Notes under the pieces: generated by a model
Told to the model about the DNA's origin: nothing
Seen by the model: only the letters and a program-made list of their open reading frames with translations
The model's database searches: none
Made by a program: the position numbers and the translations under genes
Shown here: in pieces, positions 17,008 to 27,136 of the stretch
Layout: the number at the start of each line of letters is the position of its first letter
Numbering within the stretch: the first letter of the stretch is position 1
NCBI GenBank assembly: GCA_040766655.1
Contig: JAXGQB010000009.1
Coordinates: 286,128 to 350,127, forward strand
Length of the DNA: 64,000 bases
Direction: 5' to 3'
Source: JALOOB01 sp040766655
GTDB lineage: Bacteria > Chloroflexota > Anaerolineae > CG2-30-64-16

Positions 17008-17303
17008 TGCTCACGTTGCTGGGCATCCTGACCCTGGTCGGCGCGGTCGCGTTCCCGATGGGCCTGCTCGTCTGGTTGGCCCTGCGCATGAACCGGAAGC
17101 CGGCCCTCTCCTCGAACCGGCTGGGTCTCATCCTGGCGTTCAACGGGGTGCTTCCCGTGGGGTTAGTGTTGCTTGGCCTGGGCTTGCTGGCGCCGGAGTT
17201 CGGGGCGCTGAGGTGGGTGCGCATCGGCGCAGCAACCGCGTTGGTTGGGTCGCTGCTGCTTCTGCTTGCGCTGGCCCGCGATGTGAGAAAGCGGAGCATC
17301 TGA
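17007..17303 (+). CDS. Small three-helix membrane protein, unknown
   Basis: A 98-residue protein with three hydrophobic helices (LTLLGILTLVGAVAFPMGLL, LGLILAFNGVLPVGLVLLGL, GAATALVGSLLLLLALARDV) joined by short basic loops. I recognise no family. It is translationally coupled on both sides: its ATG shares a base with the glycosyltransferase stop, and its TGA overlaps the ATG of ogt. Confidence 0.6.
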   Translation: MLTLLGILTLVGAVAFPMGLLVWLALRMNRKPALSSNRLGLILAFNGVLPVGLVLLGLGLLAPEFGALRWVRIGAATALVGSLLLLLALARDVRKRSI

Positions 17304-17842
17304 TGAGCGACGAACTGGCAGCTTACGTCTTCGAAGTGGCCGATTGGGGTTGGATCGCGGTGGCCGCATCGGAGCGCGGATTGCGCACCCTGATCCTGCC
17401 GCGACCGTCGCGGGCCGAAGCCCTCGATGGCCTGCGCGACCACTATCCCGACGCCCCCATCGCCCCCGACCACCCGCTTCTCCTGGAGGCAGAACGCCAG
17501 GTCACGGCCTATCTGCGAGGCGAATTGACCGAATTCACCCTGCCGCTGGACCTCCGCGGGCACACGTCTTTCGCGCTCTCGGTCTGGGCCGCGGCCGGCA
17601 AGATCGGCTACGGTGAGACCCAGGTGTATCGCTGGGTGGCGGACCAGCTCGGCGGCGAGCCGAGGGGCGGCGGCATCTACCAGGCCGTCGGCTCTGCGCT
17701 CGGTGCGAATCCTGTGCCCCTGATCATCCCGTGCCACCGGGTGATCGGGTCAGACGGCTCACTGACCGGGTACGCGGGGGGGCTGGACATGAAGGCGCGC
17801 CTCCTGGCAATGGAGACCGGGCAGGGGATGCTGGCGTTCTGA
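17303..17842 (+). CDS. ogt: Methylated-DNA--[protein]-cysteine S-methyltransferase
   Basis: A 179-residue suicide DNA-repair protein that takes alkyl groups from O6-alkylguanine. The active-site motif is IPCHRVIGSDG (Cys near 140). The helix-turn-helix region around GYGETQVYRWVADQLGG and the YAGGLDMKARLLAME end are all present. Length is normal for the Ogt/Ada-C family. In place of the usual 'GEVRTY..IA..IG.P' arrangement it has GYGETQVYRWVADQLGGEP, within family variation. The ATG overlaps the stop of the preceding membrane protein. Confidence 0.93.
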   Translation: MSDELAAYVFEVADWGWIAVAASERGLRTLILPRPSRAEALDGLRDHYPDAPIAPDHPLLLEAERQVTAYLRGELTEFTLPLDLRGHTSFALSVWAAAGKIGYGETQVYRWVADQLGGEPRGGGIYQAVGSALGANPVPLIIPCHRVIGSDGSLTGYAGGLDMKARLLAMETGQGMLAF

Positions 17843-17843
17843 G

Positions 17844-18740
17844 ATGCGCATTGCTGTTTTCGGAGATATCCACGGCAACCTGTATGGACTCGAAGCGGTG
17901 TTGGACGACCTCCGAAAGGAACGTCCCGACGCGCTGATCGTGTCCGGCGACCTGGTTTACAAGTTCCCCTGGGGCGCCCAGACGGTCGACATGCTCGCCG
18001 CGATGCCGTGCCAGGCCATCCTGGGCAACGCGGAGCTCTACGTGCTGCTCTGGGACACGCCGCTCTGGCCTGCACACTGGCAGGAGCCGCTGTTGATCGA
18101 GTTGGTGCAATGGGAGCGGGCGCAGCTCGGCCCGGAGCGGCTGCGCTGGCTCGCCTCTCTGCCGGAACACGTCGCACTCAGCGCGGGCCGGCTGGAGGAC
18201 CTGCTCGTCGTGCACGGTGTTCCGGGCAATCCGTTCCTGCCGTTTCTGGCCCGGCCCGGCGAGGACCGCGCACCGTGGGTCCAGACCGACGCCCGGGTCC
18301 GGCAGTTGCTCCGCGGGGCTGACGCCGACGTCGTCGTCTGCGGCCACACGCACGCCATGTTCCGGCGCACAGTGCGCCGCGCAGATGGCGGCGAAACGCT
18401 CATCATCAGCCCCGGCACGGTCAGCTACGGCCGGGGCCGCGACAAGGCCGTCGGAGTGGCGGAGTATGCGCTGCTCGACTGGAGCCAGGCCGGCGGCTGG
18501 CAGGTCACCGTGCGGCGGGTCGGCTATGACGTCGGGAAGCTGCACCGCGCGTTGTTAGCGTGTCGCGGCGACTTCCCCGTTGCCGAAGCCATCGCAAACC
18601 GGATGCGGCCCCCGGGCGCCGAGATTGTGCCTGGGCGCAGCCCTGACTTCATCCGCTGGCGGTGGGGCGACGCGCCGGACTGGTGGGAGGATCGCGATAG
18701 CCTGCCCGAGTGGCGCCGGCTGCGCGGCGAGTTCGATTAG
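17844..18740 (+). CDS. Metallophosphoesterase (YfcE/calcineurin-like)
   Basis: A 298-residue phosphoesterase. Metal-binding motifs appear in order: GDIHGN (near 7), SGDLVYKFPWG, ILGNAE and CGHTHAMF. In ILGNAE the usual GNHD His-Asp is replaced by Asn-Ala-Glu. The second His usually seen as GNH is therefore absent, though YfcE-type relatives with 'GN.E' exist. A serine/threonine phosphatase or a nucleotide phosphodiesterase role is possible. It begins one base after the ogt stop. Confidence 0.85.
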   Translation: MRIAVFGDIHGNLYGLEAVLDDLRKERPDALIVSGDLVYKFPWGAQTVDMLAAMPCQAILGNAELYVLLWDTPLWPAHWQEPLLIELVQWERAQLGPERLRWLASLPEHVALSAGRLEDLLVVHGVPGNPFLPFLARPGEDRAPWVQTDARVRQLLRGADADVVVCGHTHAMFRRTVRRADGGETLIISPGTVSYGRGRDKAVGVAEYALLDWSQAGGWQVTVRRVGYDVGKLHRALLACRGDFPVAEAIANRMRPPGAEIVPGRSPDFIRWRWGDAPDWWEDRDSLPEWRRLRGEFD

Positions 18741-18748
18741 CCCCTTTA

Positions 18749-18777
18749 TTGCTTATGCAAAGTGAGTGTGCTAAAAT
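18749..18777 (+). promoter_or_regulatory. Promoter of the Xer-type recombinase gene
   Basis: A -35 TTGCTT and a -10 TAAAAT are separated by exactly 17 bases. The predicted start near 18784 places the ATG at 18843 downstream, and excludes the earlier in-frame start at 18762, which lies inside the promoter. Confidence 0.65.
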
Positions 18778-18842
18778 GGCCGCCGCATGAGAGTATCACG
18801 ATATCATCAAAGCTGTTCTTGAGCGCAAGGGAGACCTCGCCA

Positions 18843-19748
18843 ATGGATGCCAACATCCAGGATTTCCTCAATCATCTCGCTGCTGAGAAGGGTAGCTCCG
18901 AAAACACGGTGGCTGCCTATCGCAACGATCTGACCCAGTTTCACGATTTCATTACGAGGCAGGGACGCCTGCAGGACGGCGGCTGGGAAGAACTCACCCG
19001 GGACGACCTGGTCAACTACATTCTGTGGTTGAAGGAGCGGGAATACGCTTCGGCAACGGTGGCCCGCAAGGTGGCGGCCATGAAGTCCTTCTGCGGCTAC
19101 CTGGTGCGTTCCGATGCCGTCGAGGACAATCCGGCGGAAGAACTCGATTCGCCCAAGGTCAAGAAGCAGCTGCCCACTGCGCTCAGCACCGGCGAGGTGG
19201 AGTCTTTGTTGGCCCTGCCCGCACAGAACGGCGAGTCGCCCAAGGCATTGCGCGACACGGCGCTCCTGGAGATGCTGTACGCAACGGGGATGCGCGTGAG
19301 CGAGGTGGCTGGCCTCACCCTGGAAGATCTGGATCTCGGCGCGGGCACGGTGCGCTGCCTGGGTAAGGGGAGCAAAGAGCGTGTCATGCCGCTGTATGAG
19401 GAAGCGTGCACAGCCATCTCCGCGTACCTGGAGAATGGGCGGCCCAAGCTGGCCAGCCACCATGCGGATGAGCGCACCCTGTTCCTGAACCCGCGGGGCG
19501 AGAAGCTCACCCGGCAGGGCCTGTGGCTGATCATCAAGGGCTATGCCCGCCAGTTGGGGCTGGAGGACCGGGTGACACCGCACACGCTGCGCCATTCGTT
19601 CGCCACTCACATGCTCAACGGCGGGGCCGGGCTGCGTGAGGTCCAGCGGCTGTTGGGCCACGCCAATATCTCGACGACGCAGGTGTACACGCACATCACG
19701 CGCGAGCGGCTGCGCGAGGTGTACGACGGCGCGCATCCGCGTGCCTAG
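18843..19748 (+). CDS. Tyrosine recombinase, XerC/XerD type
   Basis: A 301-residue site-specific recombinase. The N-terminal SAM-like DNA-binding domain (about 1-95) holds FLNHLAAEKGSSENTVAAYR. The catalytic domain has all expected residues: Arg in TGMRVSEVAGL, Lys in LGKGSKERVMPL, HTLRHSFATHML (His, Arg), the LGHANIS His, and the nucleophile Tyr in TTQVYTHI. Size and lack of mobile-element neighbours suggest the chromosomal dimer-resolution enzyme (XerD-like, working with FtsK) rather than a phage integrase. XerC and XerD cannot be separated here. Confidence 0.93.
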   Translation: MDANIQDFLNHLAAEKGSSENTVAAYRNDLTQFHDFITRQGRLQDGGWEELTRDDLVNYILWLKEREYASATVARKVAAMKSFCGYLVRSDAVEDNPAEELDSPKVKKQLPTALSTGEVESLLALPAQNGESPKALRDTALLEMLYATGMRVSEVAGLTLEDLDLGAGTVRCLGKGSKERVMPLYEEACTAISAYLENGRPKLASHHADERTLFLNPRGEKLTRQGLWLIIKGYARQLGLEDRVTPHTLRHSFATHMLNGGAGLREVQRLLGHANISTTQVYTHITRERLREVYDGAHPRA

Positions 19749-19827
19749 TTTAATCCGTCGGGCACGACGTGGCCGGTCTTCCGTGACGTTGCGAGGCCCG
19801 GCCCATTTTGTGGAAGGCTTGGAGCAT

Positions 19828-20679
19828 ATGGACCACGAGGTTTTTACGCGCGAGCAATACGCTGAAATCGCCCGCTTCCTTGAGGCCCGCACGGCCCACC
19901 GGCCTACCGTGGGCCTGATTCTCGGCTCCGGCCTGAACGCGCTGGCCGATGAAGTCCTGGATGCGGATCGGATCCCCTATGCTGAGATCCCGGGCTTCGC
20001 TGCGCCGTCGGTCGAGGGCCACAAGGGCCAGATGGTCTTCGGGAACCTTGCCGGGCAGGAAGTAGTCTTGATGCAGGGACGCGCGCACGCGTACGAGGGG
20101 CATTCGCCCCAGCGCATCACACTTCCCGTCCGGGTGATGGGTGCGCTGGGCGTGCGAATCCTCATCGTCACCAACGCAGCCGGCGGGGTCAACCCGGCGT
20201 ACCGCGCGGGTGACCTGATGCTGATCACCGACCACATCGGGCTGATGGCGATGGTCGGCGCGAATCCGCTGTGGGGTCCGAACGACGACTCGGTGGGGCC
20301 GCGGTTCCTGGCGATGAACGCCGCGTACGATCGGGCGTTGCGCCGGCTTGCCCTAGAGGTTGCGGGCAGGGAGGGCATCGCCATGCAGCAGGGCGTCTAC
20401 GCCGGACTGGGCGGGCCGACGTTCGAGACGCCCGCAGAGGTCCGCTTCCTGCGCATGATCGGGGCGGACGCATGCGGCATGTCGACCGTTCCCGAGGTGA
20501 TCGTGGCGCGCCACATGGGGTTGCGCGTGCTGGGCATCAGCGGCATCACCAACGCCACGATCGCGGACCCTGACAGCGACGAGGTGGCCGACCACGAGGA
20601 AGTGCTCCTTGCGGGCCGGGAGTTGACGCCCAAACTGATGAAACTGGTGCGCGGTGTCTTGGAGGGGCTGCCGGGTTAG
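19828..20679 (+). CDS. punA: Purine-nucleoside phosphorylase (trimeric, PNP-I)
   Basis: A 283-residue enzyme of purine salvage, splitting inosine or guanosine with phosphate. Family motifs are GLILGSGLNALADEV (phosphate loop), GRAHAYEGHS, VTNAAGGVNPAYRAGDL, and the purine-site GGPTFETPAEVRFL and MSTVPEVIVARHMGLRVLGI. Length is normal for the trimeric class. The ATG at 19828 has GGAG upstream. A longer reading frame from 19636 overlaps the recombinase and is rejected. Confidence 0.93.
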   Translation: MDHEVFTREQYAEIARFLEARTAHRPTVGLILGSGLNALADEVLDADRIPYAEIPGFAAPSVEGHKGQMVFGNLAGQEVVLMQGRAHAYEGHSPQRITLPVRVMGALGVRILIVTNAAGGVNPAYRAGDLMLITDHIGLMAMVGANPLWGPNDDSVGPRFLAMNAAYDRALRRLALEVAGREGIAMQQGVYAGLGGPTFETPAEVRFLRMIGADACGMSTVPEVIVARHMGLRVLGISGITNATIADPDSDEVADHEEVLLAGRELTPKLMKLVRGVLEGLPG

Positions 20680-20687
20680 CGGCAAGC

Positions 20688-21437
20688 ATGGCGGTCATTG
20701 TCGATTTCATACGGGAATTCTCCCCCTGGATCTATGGGGCCTGCGCCGTCGCGGCTCTCTGGTACCTGCGCGTCGTCCTGCTGGCGCGCAGCGAGCGGCG
20801 TTCTTCCGTGTTCGCCCTGGAGCGGGAACAGGCGCTCAACCGGGTCTTCGGGGCCTGGGGCGCCGCGTTCGCGCTCTCGGCCTTGATGGCCGGCGTGTAC
20901 CTGCTCAGCACCGTCGTCTTCGCGGCGGTGGAGCCGCAGCTGACGGCCGGACAGGAGACCCCCACGCCCGTCGCTGTCGCGGAGAATGCCGGCACGCCGA
21001 CGCCGTCGCCCACGTTGCCGCTGCCTGAGATTACGCCCACCGGCACGCCGACCCCGCGCCCCCGGCCGACCGCTCGGCCGACGCAGCCGGCCCCTGTCGG
21101 GCCGACGCCCACCGCCGCGGATGCAGTGCGCCGGCCGAGCTGCCCGGATGGCCGCGCCGCCATCACCCAGCCGGGCGTGGGGCAGGTCTTCAGCGGGCCG
21201 GTGACGATCACCGGGACCGCGCAGCATGAGGCATTTGACTACTACAAGCTCGAATACGGAGCCGGCGCGGCGCCCAACGTCTGGTCATATTTCGACGGCG
21301 GCGAGGCGCCCGTATCCGGCGGCCGGCTGGGCGTCCTCAACATGCTACCTCCTGGTGTCTACAGCATTCGCATCGTCGTCGTGGATACCAGCGGCAACTT
21401 CCCGACACCCTGCCAGACGACGATCGAGTTCCGATAG
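20688..21437 (+). CDS. Membrane-anchored protein with Thr/Pro-rich linker and extracellular beta domain
   Basis: I do not recognise a named family. The 249-residue product has two membrane helices in the first 80 residues (FSPWIYGACAVAALWYLRVV, then ALSALMAGVYLLSTVVFAAV). A Thr-Pro-rich linker (about 100-145) follows, with repeats of TPTP and PRPRPTARPT. A C-terminal domain (about 155-249) holds FSGPVTITGTAQHEAFDYYK, then ILNML-type turns and IRIVVVDTSGNFPTPC. The last part resembles beta-sandwich domains on exported bacterial proteins. It is nine bases after punA and eleven before the HEAT-repeat gene. Confidence 0.6.
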   Translation: MAVIVDFIREFSPWIYGACAVAALWYLRVVLLARSERRSSVFALEREQALNRVFGAWGAAFALSALMAGVYLLSTVVFAAVEPQLTAGQETPTPVAVAENAGTPTPSPTLPLPEITPTGTPTPRPRPTARPTQPAPVGPTPTAADAVRRPSCPDGRAAITQPGVGQVFSGPVTITGTAQHEAFDYYKLEYGAGAAPNVWSYFDGGEAPVSGGRLGVLNMLPPGVYSIRIVVVDTSGNFPTPCQTTIEFR

Positions 21438-21448
21438 GACCGGGCCGC

Positions 21449-22351
21449 ATGACACCTGATCGTGATCTGATGACAAGTATGGGCGGGCTCGTAGAGCGCG
21501 CACGCAAGACGTGGTCGCGCCTGACGACGTCTGCGGCGGCCTGGCGTGCGCGTTCCGAGGGCGGGCGGGAGGACGTGTCCATCACCGACCTTCAGGCGGC
21601 CGAGCCCGTGCGACGCTGGCGGGCAGCAGCGGCCCTCAAGCGAAATCCTCTGGCCAGCCCGGAGGCCGTCGCATCGCTTGTCGTCGCGCTGGGCGATGCG
21701 GAGGAGTTCGTCCGCTGGCACGCGGCCGAGGCGCTCGCAGCGCAGGAGCCCGGGCGGGTCTTTGCCGTGCTAGAGAGTGCACTGCAGGATCCCCATCCGG
21801 TCCGCCGTGCAGGCGCGGCCGAGGCGTTGGGCAAGTTGGGCGGCGAGGCGGCAACGCTGGCGCTGAAGCGCGGCATCGCGGATGGCGAGCCCGCCGTGCG
21901 GCAGGCGATCGCGGCCGCGCTGGGCCAGATTGCAGATCCGGCCAATGCCGAGACCTTGCTGCCACTGATCGGCGATCCTGAACCACAGGTGGTGCGCGCG
22001 GCCGCGCGGGCCCTGGGGCAGGTCGGCAATACGATTGCGGCCTGCCCGCTGGCGGAGGCGCTGGTTCGACCCGGCCAGGACGTCCTGGTGCGCCGTGCGC
22101 TGGCTGCGGCCGTGGCGCACATACCGCATCCCGACGCGCAGGGGCCGTTGCTCCAGGCCCTGGGCGATGAGGATCCGCAGGTGCGCGCCTATGCCGCCAA
22201 GGCCCTGGGCCACGTCGGCAACGAGGAAGTGCACGGCCCGCTGCGACACCTGGTGGCCGACAAGAGCCGCCTGATCCGCGGCACGGTAAGCGACAGGGCC
22301 CGGCGTGCCCTGGAACTGTTGGAGCGCCGCGGGCGCCGACAGGCGAGTTGA
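21449..22351 (+). CDS. HEAT repeat protein
   Basis: A 300-residue protein made of about seven HEAT/PBS-lyase-type repeats. Examples are VASLVVALGDAEEFVRWHAA, then repeats of 'HPVRRAGAAEALGKLGGEAA', 'AVRQAIAAALGQIADPANAE' and 'PQVRAYAAKALGHVGNEEVH'. The first 45 residues are polar and lack repeats. HEAT arrays are binding scaffolds, so the partner cannot be told. It overlaps the next gene by four bases. Confidence 0.88.
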   Translation: MTPDRDLMTSMGGLVERARKTWSRLTTSAAAWRARSEGGREDVSITDLQAAEPVRRWRAAAALKRNPLASPEAVASLVVALGDAEEFVRWHAAEALAAQEPGRVFAVLESALQDPHPVRRAGAAEALGKLGGEAATLALKRGIADGEPAVRQAIAAALGQIADPANAETLLPLIGDPEPQVVRAAARALGQVGNTIAACPLAEALVRPGQDVLVRRALAAAVAHIPHPDAQGPLLQALGDEDPQVRAYAAKALGHVGNEEVHGPLRHLVADKSRLIRGTVSDRARRALELLERRGRRQAS

Positions 22352-23244
22352 GCGGGAGGCAGGCGAAGGCTGTGGCAGCGAACACGTACCAGGTCGGCCG
22401 CGTCAAGGTCCATCTCATCAGCGATGGCCTGTTCTGGACCGACGGAGGCGCGAACTTCGGCGTCGTGCCGAAAGTGCTGTGGGAACGCGTGATCAAGGCG
22501 GATGCGCTGAATCGGGTTCCCATGCAGTTGCGCTGCCTGCTGATCGAGACCGAGGCGGGGCTGGTGCTCGTCGACACGGGCTACGGCGACAAGCTCGCCC
22601 CGCGACGCCGGGAGCATCTCGGCCTGGCGGGCGACTTGCGCCTGGCCGGCGAGCTGGCGAGCCTGGGCTACACGCCCGCCGACATCGCGATGGTGGTCAA
22701 CACACACCTGCACGACGACCATGCGGGCGGCAACACGATGGTTGCGCCGGACGGGTCGATCGTTCCGCAGTTCCCCAACGCCACCTACATGGCGCAGCGG
22801 CTGGAGCTGGCCGACGCCACCTATCCGAACGAACGCACGCGCAACACCTACTTCCCGGAGAACTTCCTGGTCCTCGGCAGTCTCTGCCGGAACGACCAGG
22901 AGGCCGCCCTGCAGGTGCTGAACGGCGACTCCCGCATCACGCACGAGGTACGGACGCTCATCACGCCCGGGCACACGCGCTCGCATCAGGCCGTCATCGT
23001 CGAGAGCGCGGGCGAAAGTGCCATCTTCCTCGGCGACGCCGTGCCGTGGGCCGTGTCCTTCGAGAAACTCGCGTGGGTGGCGGCGTTCGACGCCGAGCCG
23101 CTGGTCAGCATGGAAACGAAGCGCAACCTGCGCGAGTGGGCCCTACGGAAGGATGCGCTCCTCTTCTTCCAGCATGATCCGCACATGGGCGCCGGAAGAC
23201 TGGTGCGCGCAGGGGACGAATACCGCGTCGTTAAGGAGTCATGA
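22348..23244 (+). CDS. MBL-fold metallo-hydrolase
   Basis: A 298-residue metallo-beta-lactamase-fold enzyme. The dinuclear metal motif is NTHLHDDHAGG (about 118-128), followed by the His of ITPGHTRSHQAV and the Asp of AIFLGDAVPW, then FQHDPHMGAGRL with the last His. The N-terminal strand is VKVHLISDGLFWTDGG. Substrate unknown; relatives include lactonases and AHL-like hydrolases. The first start is TTG, overlapping the HEAT gene. GTG at 22372 is an alternative. Confidence 0.88.
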   Translation: MSGRQAKAVAANTYQVGRVKVHLISDGLFWTDGGANFGVVPKVLWERVIKADALNRVPMQLRCLLIETEAGLVLVDTGYGDKLAPRRREHLGLAGDLRLAGELASLGYTPADIAMVVNTHLHDDHAGGNTMVAPDGSIVPQFPNATYMAQRLELADATYPNERTRNTYFPENFLVLGSLCRNDQEAALQVLNGDSRITHEVRTLITPGHTRSHQAVIVESAGESAIFLGDAVPWAVSFEKLAWVAAFDAEPLVSMETKRNLREWALRKDALLFFQHDPHMGAGRLVRAGDEYRVVKES

Positions 23245-24236
23245 TGACCACACCCTCACATCGCCCCACGTTATCCGTGGTGGCGCCTGTCTTCAATGAA
23301 GAAGCCATCCTGCCCGAGCTGTACCGCCGGCTCTCTGCAGTTCTTGACGGCGCCGTTTTTGACGGCGCGGGGCTGGATTGGGAGCTGGTGCTGATCAACG
23401 ACGGCAGTCGCGACCGCTCGCCGGAGATCATGCGGGAGCTCCACGCGGCCGACCCGCGCGTCAAGGTGGTCGATTTCGCGCGCAACTTCGGGCACCAGGT
23501 GGCCATCACCGCGGGCGCGGATTACGCGCAGGGCGACGCGGTGGTCATCATCGACGCTGACCTGCAGGACCCGCCTGAGGTCATCCTCGACCTGCTGGCC
23601 AAGTGGCGCGAAGGGTACGAAGTGGTGTATGCGGTGCGCTCGGAGCGCAAGGGCGAGACGTGGTTCAAGGAGTTCACCGCCAAGGCGTTCTATCGCATCA
23701 TCTACAAGATCACCGACATCAACATCCCCATGGACACGGGCGACTTCCGGCTCATGGACCGCAAGGTCGTCGAGGCGCTGCGGACGATGCGCGAGAAGCA
23801 CCGCTTCATGCGGGGCATGTCCGTGTGGGTGGGGTTCAAGCAGACGGGCGTCTACTACGTGCGCGCGGAGCGCTTCGCCGGCGAGACGAAGTACCCCTTG
23901 AAGAAGATGCTGAAGTTCGCGCTGGACGGCATCACGTCGTTCTCCTACTTCCCGCTGCAGGTCGCGACGTACATCGGCTTCATCGCGGCCGCGCTGGCCG
24001 TCGTCGGCATCGTCCTGACGGTCATCCTGCGGCTGACGGGGAGCCATGCGTTCTTCGGCCAGGCCACCACGCTCGTGTCGGTACTCTTCCTGGGCGGCGT
24101 GCAGCTGATCTGCCTGGGGATCATCGGCGAGTACCTGGGGCGCATCTACGACGAGGTGAAGGGCCGGCCGCTCTACATCGTCAGCGAGGCGTTGGGGTTC
24201 GACGGGGAAGCCTCGGAGCGGGTCGCGGTGCGTTAG
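23241..24236 (+). CDS. GtrB-like family 2 glycosyltransferase with two membrane helices
   Basis: A 331-residue undecaprenyl-phosphate sugar synthase type enzyme. Motifs are VVAPVFNEEAILPELYRRLS, VLINDGSRDRSPEIM, IDADLQDPPEVILDLL, and MDTGDFRLMDRKVVEAL with HRFMRGMSVWVGF. The C-terminal helices (about 235-305) begin ATYIGFIAAALAVVGIVLTV. This arrangement is that of GtrB/ArnC-type proteins. They charge the lipid carrier with a sugar on the cytoplasmic face for later transfer outside. It overlaps the MBL-fold gene by four bases and ends the operon. Confidence 0.92.
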   Translation: MMTTPSHRPTLSVVAPVFNEEAILPELYRRLSAVLDGAVFDGAGLDWELVLINDGSRDRSPEIMRELHAADPRVKVVDFARNFGHQVAITAGADYAQGDAVVIIDADLQDPPEVILDLLAKWREGYEVVYAVRSERKGETWFKEFTAKAFYRIIYKITDINIPMDTGDFRLMDRKVVEALRTMREKHRFMRGMSVWVGFKQTGVYYVRAERFAGETKYPLKKMLKFALDGITSFSYFPLQVATYIGFIAAALAVVGIVLTVILRLTGSHAFFGQATTLVSVLFLGGVQLICLGIIGEYLGRIYDEVKGRPLYIVSEALGFDGEASERVAVR

Positions 24237-24272
24237 GGACGGGGGGTGGCGTTTGGCCAGAGAGCGAGGGCG

Positions 24273-24317
24273 TCCTTCGACTCCGCCCGCACTGCGTGCG
24301 GCCTCCGCTCAGGACGC
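24273..24317. repeat. Palindromic intergenic repeat, copy 1
   Basis: A 45-base repeat, TCCTTCGACT at one end and CCGCTCAGGACGC at the other. An outer 7-bp stem (GCGTCCT/AGGACGC) and an inner 6-bp stem (CCGCAC/GTGCGG) are nested. Related copies lie at 24342 and 27016. It is between the ends of two convergent genes. Confidence 0.7.
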
Positions 24318-24341
24318 CGAAGCGGACACGCGCCAATCGCA

Positions 24342-24387
24342 TCCTTCGACTTCGCAGCAGCTTCGCCGCTGCTCCGCTCAGGACGCT
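24342..24387. repeat. Palindromic intergenic repeat, copy 2
   Basis: It has the same ends as copy 1 (TCCTTCGACT and GCTCCGCTCAGGACG) with a different inner hairpin, AGCAGC/GCTGCT. The inner sequence changed while its pairing was kept, which suggests a structured element rather than random similarity. Confidence 0.7.
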
Positions 24388-24433
24388 CACGTACCGGTGG
24401 AGTTGCCGCCCAAGGGCGCTGCTGTTTCCTGGC

Positions 24434-25507
24434 CTACGGCTCGCCGCGCCGGCCGTTGACGTACTTGCCCGCGGGCTGGCGCGCGGCCCAGACCAACACC
24501 GCGAACGCGGCGACCCCCAACACGGCCAGCGCGACCACCTTATACAGCCGGTTCTCCAGAAGTAGGGCCAGCCCACCGAAGATGGCGCAGAAGGCGTAGT
24601 AACTCAGCACGATCTGCCGCTGGGTGAATCCGATGTCGAGCAGGCGATGGTGCAGGTGGTCGCGGCCGTTGAACGCGGGGTGACCGCCATGGCGCCAGCG
24701 ATTGTAGATCAGCCACGCCACGTCCAGGATCGGCAGCCCCATGGCCAGCAGCACCGTGGCCACCTTCGCGCCGCCGATGATCCCGAGCCCCGCCACGGCC
24801 CACCCCAGGAAGTAGGACCCGCCGCTCCCCATGAACACCTTGGCCGGGTTGAAGTTGAAGGGCAGGAAGCCGAGGGTCGCGCCGACCAGGGCCAGGGGCA
24901 ACAGCGCGACGCTGTGCTGCCCTTCCCGCAGCATGTGGATGCAGATGAACGCGGCCACGATGGCCGACACGCCCGCGGCCAGCCCATCCAGGCCGTCCAG
25001 CCAGTTCACAGTGTTCATCATGCCGGTGAACCAGAAGATGGTCAGCGCGGCGACGACCGGCCAGGGGAAGACGATCTGCGCGTTGGTGAACGGGTTGTTG
25101 ACGCGCTCGATGAAGATTGTGAAGGCGATGGCGATCAGGGCTGAGGCGAACTGCGCGGCGTACTGCTGCCGGCTGGTCAGCTCCAGCCTGTCATCCACCA
25201 GCCCGAACAGGAAGATCGCGGTGACGCCGATGAGCAACCCGGTCAGCCGCGTGATCTCGCCGGGATCGAGGCGGGGCGGGAACATCGACTTGGGCAGCAG
25301 GACGGTGAGCAACACGGCGACGGTGAACCCGGCGTACATGGCCGCGCCGCCCGTGCGCGGCATGACCCCGCGGTGCTTGCGTCGGCCGCCCGGCCGATCC
25401 TGTACGTCGAGGCGCTGGCCCACGCGCTTTGCGATCGGCGTGGCGCCGAGCGCCACCAGGAATGCGGCGGCGAAGATCAGGATGAACCCGGGCAGATACT
25501 GAGTCAT
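24434..25507 (-). CDS. Undecaprenyl-phosphate sugar-1-phosphate transferase, WecA/MraY family
   Basis: A 357-residue polytopic enzyme with about ten helices. Conserved polar motifs are FGLVDDRLELTSRQQYAAQF (cytoplasmic Asp-Asp loop), NTVNWLDGLDGLAAGVSA, KVFMGSGGSYFLGW, and the His motif GRDHLHHRLLDIGF (the HIHH-like loop). The family moves GlcNAc-1-P or a similar sugar phosphate onto undecaprenyl phosphate, starting O-antigen, teichoic or exopolysaccharide chains. WecA rather than MraY is suggested by the His loop; the sugar is unknown. It follows asnS by 52 bases on the minus strand. Confidence 0.9.
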   Translation of the reverse strand: MTQYLPGFILIFAAAFLVALGATPIAKRVGQRLDVQDRPGGRRKHRGVMPRTGGAAMYAGFTVAVLLTVLLPKSMFPPRLDPGEITRLTGLLIGVTAIFLFGLVDDRLELTSRQQYAAQFASALIAIAFTIFIERVNNPFTNAQIVFPWPVVAALTIFWFTGMMNTVNWLDGLDGLAAGVSAIVAAFICIHMLREGQHSVALLPLALVGATLGFLPFNFNPAKVFMGSGGSYFLGWAVAGLGIIGGAKVATVLLAMGLPILDVAWLIYNRWRHGGHPAFNGRDHLHHRLLDIGFTQRQIVLSYYAFCAIFGGLALLLENRLYKVVALAVLGVAAFAVLVWAARQPAGKYVNGRRGEP

Positions 25508-25559
25508 TGATTGTCCGTCGATGCCGGCCGTCTCTCTGGCCGGATTCCCGCGGCGATTT

Positions 25560-26903
<1,344 letters not shown>

Positions 26904-27015
26904 GAGTGCTCCCTGAGCCGAGGGTGATTGCGGGGATTATAACACACGGCCACGGCTCCGGCACAAGCGCCGGGCCACCTAACTGGGAATTCCAAATGGA
27001 ACCACAAGTGGGGCG

Positions 27016-27060
27016 TCCTTCGACTGCGCTCCCTTCGGTCGCTCCGCTCAGGATGCTCAG
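27016..27060. repeat. Palindromic intergenic repeat, copy 3
   Basis: It carries the same outer sequence as the copies at 24273 and 24342 (TCCTTCGACT ... CTCCGCTCAGGATGC), with a different middle (GCGCTCCCTTCGGTC). It lies between the divergent asnS and mevalonate kinase genes. The rest of 26904-27101 shows no gene. Confidence 0.65.
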
Positions 27061-27101
27061 TCTCGGTTACATTTGGAGCCGCTGCCACCGGGCGAAATCC
27101 G

Positions 27102-27130
27102 TTGGAGCCCCATGCCGGGTATGTTATACT
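27102..27130 (+). promoter_or_regulatory. Promoter of the mevalonate kinase operon (leaderless start)
   Basis: A -35 TTGGAG and an extended -10 (TGTTATACT) are separated by 17 bases. The -10 ends six bases before the ATG at 27137, so transcription should begin at or one base from the start codon. The CGGAG just before ATG is too close to act as a ribosome site. Confidence 0.7.
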
Positions 27131-27136
27131 CGGAGC